A stretch of 64,000 bases of DNA. It comes from BACL27 sp964203235. GTDB lineage: Bacteria > Actinomycetota > Acidimicrobiia > Acidimicrobiales > Ilumatobacteraceae. This document shows, in pieces, positions 34,675 through 42,151 of this stretch. Positions within the stretch are counted from its first letter, which is position 1, and each line of letters begins with the position of its first letter. The translations under genes were made by a program, and so were the position numbers. The stretch lies in contig CAXNLE010000001.1 of NCBI GenBank assembly GCA_964203235.1, positions 124,001-188,000 of the forward strand, given 5' to 3'. The notes under the pieces are model-generated. The model had not been told where the DNA came from, made no database searches, and saw only the letters and a program-made list of their open reading frames with translations.

Positions 34675-35679
34675 TTAAAGATTAAAAATTCTTTTGGCGT
34701 TTCCACCCAAAATTTTATTCACATCATCTTCTGAAATATCTAATTGTTCAACCATTTGTCGATATCCGTCTTCTGCATCCCAGCCGCCAAAGTTTGAGCC
34801 GAGAAGAACTCTGTCGCATCCTTCGGTGTCAACTAGAAATTGCAATGCGTCGCTGCGATGCACGGCCGTATCAAAACTTAACTGCGCCCATTGTTCTTCG
34901 AATGGCCGATTGAGCAGACCTTTACCGAAAGGTCGTTTTTCGAGAGCGGCCTGCAATCGACCTTTTTGATACGGCGCGAAGCCACCGCCATGAGCGATGT
35001 GGACTTTTAATTTTGGATGTCGATCAAGCACGCCTGCAAACAGTAGGTGCGAAACCGCAAGACCTTCATCAATTGCAAAACCGTAAATGACATCTAACTC
35101 CCATTTGTTGAAAAAATTATCAGGTGTCTGATATGTGCCTCGTGGGCCAGGGTGAATAACAACGGGTATGTCTAATCGTTCGTGCTCAGACCATAATTCT
35201 TCAAATCGTGGGTCAGAAAGTGCGAGGCCATTTACGTCGGTGCCGATGTAAGAGCAGACCATGCCCAATGAAGAAACTGCTCGGTGTAGTTCTTCGCATG
35301 CAGCCTTTGGGTCTTGCAACGGAAGCGCGGCAGCACCGATTAGTTGAATGTGATCTCGACAGATTTTCGCAACCTCATCGTTGTGCTTCTTATTGAATTC
35401 AATACCCGAACGAGCAGGTTGATGATAAAAATAAGTAATTGGATTAGGCGATACGAGTTGCAGATCGATTCCGAGTAATGCCATTTTCTCGACTCGTTTT
35501 TGCGGAACAGAAAATGGGCTGTTGTTGAATTTCACATTTTCTAAAACGTAATCACCGGCACGAAAAAATTCGTTGCCGTTATCGCGAAAGCCCATCTCGG
35601 GGCCCGCTGCACCGCATGATCCCATCACACCAGGAACCAATATGTGCGCGTGAATGTCAATTACTTGATTGACCGCCAT
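34675..35679 (-). CDS. Amidohydrolase-2 family protein (ACMSD-like)
   Basis: About 334 residues of the amidohydrolase_2 TIM barrel used by decarboxylases and hydrolases of aromatic-ring breakdown. IDIHAHI gives HxH, VVIHPGP and HIAHGGG further metal histidines. The usual catalytic aspartate position (GSDYP-like) reads LLGSNFGGWD, so asparagine replaces aspartate and a nearby Asp follows. ATG at 35679 is chosen over a TTG two codons earlier. It overlaps the end of the PAP2-like gene by 23 nt and leads directly into the VOC gene. The family match suggests decarboxylation or hydrolysis of a ring-cleavage product. Confidence 0.85.
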   Translation of the reverse strand: MAVNQVIDIHAHILVPGVMGSCGAAGPEMGFRDNGNEFFRAGDYVLENVKFNNSPFSVPQKRVEKMALLGIDLQLVSPNPITYFYHQPARSGIEFNKKHNDEVAKICRDHIQLIGAAALPLQDPKAACEELHRAVSSLGMVCSYIGTDVNGLALSDPRFEELWSEHERLDIPVVIHPGPRGTYQTPDNFFNKWELDVIYGFAIDEGLAVSHLLFAGVLDRHPKLKVHIAHGGGFAPYQKGRLQAALEKRPFGKGLLNRPFEEQWAQLSFDTAVHRSDALQFLVDTEGCDRVLLGSNFGGWDAEDGYRQMVEQLDISEDDVNKILGGNAKRIFNL

Positions 35680-36493
35680 TGGCAAAGTTTAGCGCTGGGT
35701 TTTTATTCGTAATGTTTCGAACGAATCTGTCAATGAGTAGTGCCGCGCCGAGTATTGCGATCGCAGCGACACCGTCTAGCCACCAGTGATTGCCCGTTGC
35801 CGAGACCGCGAGCACCGTTATAAATAGGTGTGCGAGATACAGCCAGCGCCAGCGACTAGTGGATGAAAACACGATGCCGAACGAAATAATTGCCGCCCAG
35901 CCAACATGAATCGATGGCATTGCCGCAAATTGATCTGAAACTCCAGTGCCAACTGGGCCGTAAACAGATAATCCGTAGCGGGTTGCAAGATCGATGTAGC
36001 CCAGTTCGGGTAAAAAGCGCGGTGGGGCGACACGAATATAGCGAATGACGAGACATGCGGCCGTGAGCATTGCCAGACTGCTGCGCCAACGCGGATATTT
36101 ATCTCGGTGACGAATAAATATCCAGACAAGAAACAAAATCATTGCCGGTACATGAAATACCGCATAGTAAAAATTCGTGGCCTGAGCCAACCAGTCGTAT
36201 TGCAAAACGAATTGTTGTAACGAAAGTTCAGTAGGCACGTGCAGCCAATTTTGAAATCGATCAATTTGTCGGGCGCGCTCGATCGCACCGCTGGGTTGAT
36301 CAAGAGGGAGTTTCATCGCCAAGCGCCAAAGTGTGTATAGCGCCGAAATTAAACTAAGTTCTGTTGTCGCGGGAATGATTCTTGCGCGCCACTTTGTTGT
36401 CGGCAGACGACGCAAAAGCATGGTGACTGCGAAACTAAGAAGCGCAGTAATCGCCGCTTGATCCCAGGTCACCCATTTCATATTCGTATTCAT
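35657..36493 (-). CDS. PAP2-family membrane protein (inositolphosphotransferase-like)
   Basis: About 278 residues with six or so membrane segments. RFQNWLHVPTELSLQQF, YYAVFHVPAM and the phosphatase core AMPSIHVGWA plus TGNHWWLDGVAA match the PAP2_3 group (aureobasidin-resistance/inositol-phosphotransferase-like), in which two histidines carry out phosphoryl transfer on lipid phosphates. ATG at 36493 is favoured because TAGAGT (36502-36507) lies 8 nt upstream as a -10 box; a TTG nine bases earlier is possible. It slightly overlaps the ACMSD-like gene. It may act in phosphatidylinositol-type or other phospholipid synthesis. Confidence 0.83.
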   Translation of the reverse strand: MNTNMKWVTWDQAAITALLSFAVTMLLRRLPTTKWRARIIPATTELSLISALYTLWRLAMKLPLDQPSGAIERARQIDRFQNWLHVPTELSLQQFVLQYDWLAQATNFYYAVFHVPAMILFLVWIFIRHRDKYPRWRSSLAMLTAACLVIRYIRVAPPRFLPELGYIDLATRYGLSVYGPVGTGVSDQFAAMPSIHVGWAAIISFGIVFSSTSRWRWLYLAHLFITVLAVSATGNHWWLDGVAAIAILGAALLIDRFVRNITNKNPALNFANGGQSSN

Positions 36494-36501
36494 TGGGCGC
36501 A

Positions 36502-36507
36502 ACTCTA
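36502..36507 (-). promoter_or_regulatory. -10 box of the PAP2 gene
   Basis: TAGAGT on the minus strand, 8 nt before the ATG at 36493, suggests a leaderless transcript and supports that start. Confidence 0.5.
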
Positions 36508-36549
36508 GTGTTCATCATTTATTTACCCATTGAACGGGGGTAGTTTCGT

Positions 36550-36577
36550 TTGACTCAGGTTACGTTTTTGGTAAGTT
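36550..36577 (+). promoter_or_regulatory. -35/-10 promoter of the papain-like gene
   Basis: TTGACT (36550-36555), a 16-nt spacer, and TAAGTT (36572-36577). The hexamer ends 7 nt before the GTG at 36585, so transcription should begin at the start codon. Confidence 0.6.
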
Positions 36578-36584
36578 CTACGCT

Positions 36585-38591
36585 GTGAAAAAATGCCCTT
36601 CCTATTTATCGCTTGCGGCTCTAGTTTTCGTTGCCTCGTCTTGTGGGGTGTTCGGAGGTAGTTCACAGAGTGCTCCAAAGTTGGTAGATCCAGTTGCTAC
36701 TGCTCTTGTGCCTGCGTCAGATGGTTACTCATTTCCGAACTTTGAATCAACTTCAACTGAAGAGCAATTTGATGGCTCAGACTTATTTGCAATGTTTGGA
36801 GCCGAAGTATGCGTTGATGGAGTGACGAATCCGTGTGAGCCAATTGCCGAGGCTGCAGCTTGGGCTCGCATGGTGAATCAGGCTCGTGCTCCAGGACATT
36901 GTGAAGGACTGGTTGTAGAAGCATCAAAGCGGTTCAACAGTGGTTTGAGCCCAGAGACTGTGAAATTAGAAAATCAGGGCGAAGTTACTCACCAAATTTT
37001 TCAGGCATTCGCCACGCAGTTCTTGGCAGGGGCTCAAAAGGAAACTCTTAGTTGGCAAAAAAAATCATTGCGACAAATTGTTGATGCTTTGGGTGCCTCG
37101 TTTGCGACAGGTTCGGTAATTTACTCGATGGGGGTTTACTCAGAAATCGGTGGGCACGCAATTTTGCCGTATGCGGTTGAATTTACTGATCCAGATAATG
37201 TGATTGTCCACATATATGACTCAAATTGGCCCGGAAAAGATCGTTACGTAGAAATTGATTTGAAAGCTGAAACATGGAAGTTTTCGTTTTCTGGTGAGGA
37301 TCCTGCAAATGATCCCAAAGCATGGACAGGTGGGGCCGGAAGTATTGATCTCACTTCATTAGATTCAAGAATTAATTCGGTGTGTCCGTTTTGCGCTACC
37401 TCAACTAAGGTAAAAAATTCTACGCTCGTGATTAAATCAACTGACAATCAGTGGTCAATCACTACTGACAAAGGGACATATTCTCCTGCCACAGGAGGTC
37501 TCGTTGAAGGTATTTCGGCGCGACCGATACGAGGAACTACAAGCCAAGATACGGCGACGCCATTGGAATATGTTGTGTTTGTTGAGACTACCAATCTTGA
37601 TTTTGACATGAGTGGTACTACGAGTGCATTCGTGTCAAATGACAAATCCGTATCACAACTGACATCAACGGGCTCAAAAAAAGTTAGAGCAAAGGTGTCA
37701 TCAAATACGATTTCAATTGATAATCAAGATGCGACTTTAGATGTGGCAAGCGGTGACATATCGGTGTCGGCGTTTGGTGGAAAACCTTCTATCAATATTG
37801 GCGAAGGTCAAATAAAAGTTTCTGGCGAAACACGTGATGGTCAGAAATTCGAAGTCACGGCTGATAACAAAACTCCACAAGTAAGGGCAACTGTTCCAAG
37901 TGGTGACATAAAAGATGGGCCAAAGTTTGTTGTTGAAACTCGGAACGACCAAAATCTAACGAATCGTCGTGAGGTTTCGAATTCAGGTGTTGAAACAAAC
38001 ACGACTGGCAACAAGCCGTTGGACTTAAATGGCGTTAACCCGAATTTGCCACCAGCATTGAGCAATGTAAATATCAAACCTGGATTACCAGCAGCTGAAA
38101 ATCGAAATCTTGCGAACCCTAACTACACAGCAGATCCTCCAGTGAAGTTTTTGAATGCGCCGAATTTGATCGTGCCGGGTGCTGGTTCGGGTGGAAGTGT
38201 GCCGGGTGCTGCGAATAATTCTGGTTCGAGTGTGCCGGGTGCGAAAGCGCCGAACTCGGTAGTGCCGGGTGCTGCGAATAATTCTGGTTCGAGTGTGCCG
38301 GGTGGAAGTGTGCCGGGTGCGAAAGTGCCGAACTCGGTAGTGCCGGGTGCTGCGAATAATTCTGGTTCTAGTGTGCCGGGTGGAAGTGTGCCGGGTGCTG
38401 CGAATAATTCTGGTTCGAGTGTGCCGGGTTCTGGTTCGGGTGGAAGTGCCCCTGCGGGTAGTGCCCCTGCAGCGAGCGTGCCTGCGGGGAATAAATCTGT
38501 CCCCGTTCCGAGTGCTGGTTCGGGTGGGAGTGCGCCTGCGGGGAGTGCCCCTGCAGCGAGCGTGCCTGCACCGGGTGTGAAAAAACCATAA
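36585..38591 (+). CDS. Secreted lipoprotein with papain-like domain and Ser-Val-Pro-Gly repeat tail
   Basis: A 668-residue protein starting at GTG. The signal peptide ends at ASSC20, a likely lipobox. A candidate cysteine-peptidase fold follows: C106 in GHCEGLVV, H191 in GGHAILPY and D212-S-N214 in IYDSNWPG are spaced like the papain/C39 triad. Residues from about 280 to 500 look like beta-rich repeats without known motifs. From about 525 to the end the chain is low complexity, with repeated SVPGAANNSGS and APAGSAPAAS units, encoded by a 33-bp-type DNA repeat (about 38164-38580). The tail may be a wall-spanning stalk. It lies upstream of the DUF1800/DUF1501 pair on the same strand. No proteolytic substrate is known. 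Confidence 0.72.
   Translation: MKKCPSYLSLAALVFVASSCGVFGGSSQSAPKLVDPVATALVPASDGYSFPNFESTSTEEQFDGSDLFAMFGAEVCVDGVTNPCEPIAEAAAWARMVNQARAPGHCEGLVVEASKRFNSGLSPETVKLENQGEVTHQIFQAFATQFLAGAQKETLSWQKKSLRQIVDALGASFATGSVIYSMGVYSEIGGHAILPYAVEFTDPDNVIVHIYDSNWPGKDRYVEIDLKAETWKFSFSGEDPANDPKAWTGGAGSIDLTSLDSRINSVCPFCATSTKVKNSTLVIKSTDNQWSITTDKGTYSPATGGLVEGISARPIRGTTSQDTATPLEYVVFVETTNLDFDMSGTTSAFVSNDKSVSQLTSTGSKKVRAKVSSNTISIDNQDATLDVASGDISVSAFGGKPSINIGEGQIKVSGETRDGQKFEVTADNKTPQVRATVPSGDIKDGPKFVVETRNDQNLTNRREVSNSGVETNTTGNKPLDLNGVNPNLPPALSNVNIKPGLPAAENRNLANPNYTADPPVKFLNAPNLIVPGAGSGGSVPGAANNSGSSVPGAKAPNSVVPGAANNSGSSVPGGSVPGAKVPNSVVPGAANNSGSSVPGGSVPGAANNSGSSVPGSGSGGSAPAGSAPAASVPAGNKSVPVPSAGSGGSAPAGSAPAASVPAPGVKKP
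38164..38580 (+). repeat. In-frame coding tandem repeat (GTGCCGGGTGC-type units)
   Basis: Imperfect units built on GTGCCGGGTGCTGCGAATAA plus TTCTGGTTCGAGT recur at least four times, mixed with shorter GTGCCGGGTGGAAGT pieces and a later CCTGCGGGTAGTGCCCCTGC-type block. All keep the reading frame. Length change between strains by recombination or slippage is likely. Confidence 0.85.
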
Positions 38592-38738
38592 TCACATTGA
38601 CCACTTGCTGCTCGAGGCACTAGTAAAAACACTGAAACAGATTTGGTTCGGACAAATGAGCATTAGTTAGATACGCACGCAGACTCAAGAGTTTGTGTGA
38701 ATGACATCTCTTGTCGGCAAATTTTAACTTACGAGAAT

Positions 38739-38744
38739 TAGAGT
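38739..38744 (+). promoter_or_regulatory. -10 box before the DUF1800 gene
   Basis: TAGAGT ends 7 nt before the GTG at 38752, the same spacing as at 36585. This favours a leaderless GTG start. Confidence 0.5.
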
Positions 38745-38751
38745 ATTTAAT

Positions 38752-40086
38752 GTGGTCTCAGCTGAACGCTTAGCAATCGCGAGGCTGGTGCATCGTGTTG
38801 GGTTTGGTCCAAAACCGGGGCAGTTCGCCAAGATGTTGAAACAAGGCTTCAAAGTCTCGGCTCGGCAATTGCTCAAATCTGGTTTGCCTGATTATGGAGA
38901 TGTAAAAACAGCGATCGGTATCACCGACCTTGGTGCGCAACCCAAGCCGAACTCTGAGGCTTTAAGGCCATACAACGTTGCAAAAGATGCACAATTGCGA
39001 AACATGAGTTTGTGGTGGCTTGACCAGATGGTTGGACAAGAACATCCATTTGTTGAACGCATGACGTGGTTCTGGCACGGCCATTGGGCGACTTCTTACT
39101 CAAAGGTCTATGAGCCTCTTCTGATGTTTGATCACATTGCGCGACTTCGAAAACATGCGATTGGTGACTTCTCTCAAATGTGTGAAGAAATGATTCTTGA
39201 CGGGGCATTGATTTATTGGCTTGACGGTCAACTCAACACCGCAAGCTCACCAAATGAAAATCTCTCTCGAGAATTATTTGAACTATTCACGCTAGGTGTG
39301 AACCAATATTCTGAAACTGACGTCAAAGAAGCGTCGAAGGCGCTTTCGGGAATGCGAGTGGTAAAAAATTCGGGGCTCGTAACCAAAGAGCCACGTCGAA
39401 GTTATTCTGGAACAACAACTATTCTGGGTACCACAGCAAATTTCGAATCGGCGACTCTCGCGCGGTTTCTTTCAATGACACCTGCTTGTCAAAGTTTTAT
39501 TCCTGAGCGATTGACATATCGATTTATTTCACCAGCATCCTCGATGATGAGTATTCCGATGAAGCCGGCTGCGCAAAAGAAATCATCCGCATACATTATT
39601 AAGCAGGCATTTGAAACGCGTCAGATTCTTCCGACAATGGAGGCATTGGTGTTTAGCGAATCGTTTAAAGACCCGATTAACTCGCAAGTCAAGAGCCCCG
39701 TTGAATGGGTCGTGTCCGTGTTTCGAGCGCTTCAAATTACTCCGTCAACATGTTCTCAACCAGATGTGCTTTTGAAGTTGCTTGACACTTTGGGTCAGCG
39801 ACCATATTTTCCGCCAAGCGTTGGTGGCTGGCCCGCAGACGAAGCTTGGCTTTCGGTTGCGTCGTCGCAAAATTTAATACGAGCCGCTCAAGTGATTGTC
39901 AGCGAAGGCGATCTGAGCCCATTGATTAAAGTGCCTAAGCAAGAACGAGTCGATGCCCTTGCAGATTGGTTGGGTGTCGTCGAGTGGAGCGATCGAACCC
40001 GGGCTGCATTTGATGGAGCACTTCGCGACCCGGCACGACTTACTGCGTTGGCGATTTGTAGTCCCGAATACTTGGTCAGTGCTTAA
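38752..40086 (+). CDS. DUF1800 family protein
   Basis: A 444-residue DUF1800 protein. Its typical opening RLVHRVGFGPKPGQ is followed by RMTWFWHGHWATS near residue 105, MILDGALIYWLDG, ENLSRELFELFTLG and the C-terminal RPYFPPSVGGWP. Family function is not firmly known; members are nearly always paired with a DUF1501 protein, as here (8 nt apart), and occur in planctomycetes and Acidimicrobiia. No clear signal peptide is seen with the GTG start, so export, if any, would depend on the partner. Confidence 0.88.
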   Translation: MVSAERLAIARLVHRVGFGPKPGQFAKMLKQGFKVSARQLLKSGLPDYGDVKTAIGITDLGAQPKPNSEALRPYNVAKDAQLRNMSLWWLDQMVGQEHPFVERMTWFWHGHWATSYSKVYEPLLMFDHIARLRKHAIGDFSQMCEEMILDGALIYWLDGQLNTASSPNENLSRELFELFTLGVNQYSETDVKEASKALSGMRVVKNSGLVTKEPRRSYSGTTTILGTTANFESATLARFLSMTPACQSFIPERLTYRFISPASSMMSIPMKPAAQKKSSAYIIKQAFETRQILPTMEALVFSESFKDPINSQVKSPVEWVVSVFRALQITPSTCSQPDVLLKLLDTLGQRPYFPPSVGGWPADEAWLSVASSQNLIRAAQVIVSEGDLSPLIKVPKQERVDALADWLGVVEWSDRTRAAFDGALRDPARLTALAICSPEYLVSA

Positions 40087-40094
40087 GAGGAAAC

Positions 40095-41321
40095 ATGAAA
40101 GATATCACCCGTAGAAATTTCATCAAATTATCAGGCGCAAGCGCAGTTGCTGTTGCACACTCGTTATCAACATATGAGTTCGCTCACGCAGCGGGCCCGC
40201 GACCTTTGCCGGCTGGCACACCAATTCTTGTGATTGTCACACTCAACGGCGGCAACGACGGGCTGAACACTGTTGTGCCATATTTAGATTCAAATTACAA
40301 GTCGCTACGTCCTCAACTTGCATATAAAGAAGATCAGGTGCTTCCGATCGGTGATGGTCTTGCGCTAAACGAATCAATGACCGGTTTTAAATCTCTGTGG
40401 GATAAAAATCAACTTGCGATTGTGCGCGGCGTCGGTTATCCGAATCCTGATCGCTCACATTTTTCTTCAATGGCAATTTGGCAAAGTGCATCTCGCACAC
40501 CAATTAAAACCGGGTGGATAGGGCGGTGGATCGAATCACAACCGGAGAATCCGTTTCTTGCAATCAGTCTCGGCTCGACATTGCCGGCTCTATTTCAAGG
40601 TGAAAAACGTTCAGGCACCGTGCTACCACTTAGTGGACTAGTAACCCCAACTGGCATGATCGCAAAAGATTTTGCAAAAACTTCAAAGAAAACAAAACTC
40701 GACGGCCAACTCTCAGCGTCGGCTGCGCGTTCAGTGCGTGACCTGTTTACGGTTGCCGATGTTGTTTCGCCGATTCTTAAGAATCCTGCGCCACCGGCGG
40801 CTGATTTACCCACGGTCATCGGCGGTAACGCGGGTGGCGAATCAAATCTCAGCGCCCAGTTTGAGACTGTTGCGAAATTGATTGCTGCAGGAGTGCCGAC
40901 TCGAGTTTGGTCTGTCTCACTAGGTGGTTTTGATACCCACGCCAACGAATTGTCAGCACAGTCTTTACTTCTCGGCACCGTTTCGAATTCGATTTCAAAA
41001 TTTATGTCTCAGATGCGAACAATCGGTCGTAGCCGTGATGTCACGATCATGGTCTACAGCGAATTCGGCAGGCGTGTAAGAGCAAACGCATCAAATGGCA
41101 CTGATCACGGTACATCGGGCCCGGTATTTATAATCGGGGAGCGAGTTGTCGGTGGGTTTCATGGTGAACAACCACCACTCAATCGGTTGAAAGATGGCGA
41201 CCTAGCGGTGACTACCGACTTCAGATCTGTTTACGGCAGCGTTTTAGAGGGCGTGCTTTACACGCCGGTTGATCGAGTCATTAGCGGATGGAACGATCGC
41301 CTGGCATTATTCACTGCCTGA
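40095..41321 (+). CDS. DUF1501 family protein with Tat signal
   Basis: A 408-residue protein beginning with the twin-arginine signal TRRNFIKLSG, so it should be folded before export. The DUF1501 landmarks are VTLNGGNDGLNTVVPY near residue 47, RSHFSSMAIWQ, SLGGFDTHANE and the late YSEFGRRVRANAS followed by GTDHG. These resemble metal-binding parts of the alkaline-phosphatase/sulfatase fold, but the catalytic residue is unclear. It is paired with the DUF1800 gene upstream. A ribosome site (AAGAGG) lies 6 nt before the ATG. Confidence 0.9.
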   Translation: MKDITRRNFIKLSGASAVAVAHSLSTYEFAHAAGPRPLPAGTPILVIVTLNGGNDGLNTVVPYLDSNYKSLRPQLAYKEDQVLPIGDGLALNESMTGFKSLWDKNQLAIVRGVGYPNPDRSHFSSMAIWQSASRTPIKTGWIGRWIESQPENPFLAISLGSTLPALFQGEKRSGTVLPLSGLVTPTGMIAKDFAKTSKKTKLDGQLSASAARSVRDLFTVADVVSPILKNPAPPAADLPTVIGGNAGGESNLSAQFETVAKLIAAGVPTRVWSVSLGGFDTHANELSAQSLLLGTVSNSISKFMSQMRTIGRSRDVTIMVYSEFGRRVRANASNGTDHGTSGPVFIIGERVVGGFHGEQPPLNRLKDGDLAVTTDFRSVYGSVLEGVLYTPVDRVISGWNDRLALFTA

Positions 41322-41348
41322 TTATTGTTTGCAACAGCTAGCGAATAA

Positions 41349-41948
41349 CTATTTCTGTTTGTCCCACCCGAGGCTGCGCTCAATCTCAGGAAGACGCTTT
41401 CGAAATTCAGCAACAAGCTCTAAACCGTCGGCTATTTGTTGTTTGGTCAGTCCCATTGTTTCTGAAAAGATTGCAAATCCTTGACCCAATGTTTCCATTA
41501 GTTGCATAAAGGTGAATGCGATTCGTTGATTTTCAGTTTTAATTTCAGTTTGATATCGCTCTGAGTATTGTTCAAAAATATCTCGTTTAAATATTTTTGG
41601 GTCTGCACCTTCTGCGAGTAACCAAGCAATCAATTTACTTCGGAGTATAAAATCAGGATCGAAAGTAATAGTTTGCGTCAGTAATCCAGATTGACGTTTT
41701 ATTGCGTTTTCTAAGAGCGTCTCTGCGACATGGCTAAATAACCCAGCCATTGACCCGAAGTTTCGGGCGATTGTTGGCAGAGTCAACCCCGCTCTCTTAG
41801 TTAGTTCACGAGCGGTCACTTGATCAAACGGAAACTTTCTGAGCATTTCAATCGTGGTCTTTGTGAGACGATCTTGAGCAACTGCGGCCGGCACCATTGG
41901 CCGCACTTTGGCAGGCTTTGAGATCACCTTTTTTCTAGGGGTTTTCAT
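41349..41948 (-). CDS. TetR-family transcriptional regulator
   Basis: A 199-residue regulator. A basic, proline-containing N-terminal extension of about 25 residues precedes the helix-turn-helix (DQVTARELTKRAGLTLPTIARNFGSMAGLF at about residues 42-70). The ligand-binding C-terminal domain is helical. It faces the DUF1501 gene, and a 200-bp gap separates it from the surface-protein gene, so its targets are not obvious. No inverted repeat of TetR-operator type was recognised in its promoter. Confidence 0.85.
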   Translation of the reverse strand: MKTPRKKVISKPAKVRPMVPAAVAQDRLTKTTIEMLRKFPFDQVTARELTKRAGLTLPTIARNFGSMAGLFSHVAETLLENAIKRQSGLLTQTITFDPDFILRSKLIAWLLAEGADPKIFKRDIFEQYSERYQTEIKTENQRIAFTFMQLMETLGQGFAIFSETMGLTKQQIADGLELVAEFRKRLPEIERSLGWDKQK

Positions 41949-42151
41949 AAGTTTGTTTAGCCATTCCGATCAGATGCCTTGTGTCGGTTACAGCCCACAT
42001 TTTACAACTTTATACATTGTTAGCAACTGACGCCTTCAGTTTGTCTATATTGATACTAAATTTAGACCTTGCATATATTTGATAACATCGTATACAGTCA
42101 TTGTACGAGTTGCAAACTTGATGGTTTTGGCAATTGGTCGGAGGGGGTGTT

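Noticed and set aside
38123..38632. A 169-codon minus-strand frame opposite the SVPG repeat tail
   Set aside because: Its Pro/Ala/Gly-rich product is only the reverse complement of the low-complexity repeat; the plus-strand protein has a signal peptide and promoter.
41949..42151. Riboswitch or regulatory RNA in the gap before the surface-protein gene
   Set aside because: No recognisable conserved riboswitch core or strong stem-terminator was found; only a ribosome site near the start is clear.
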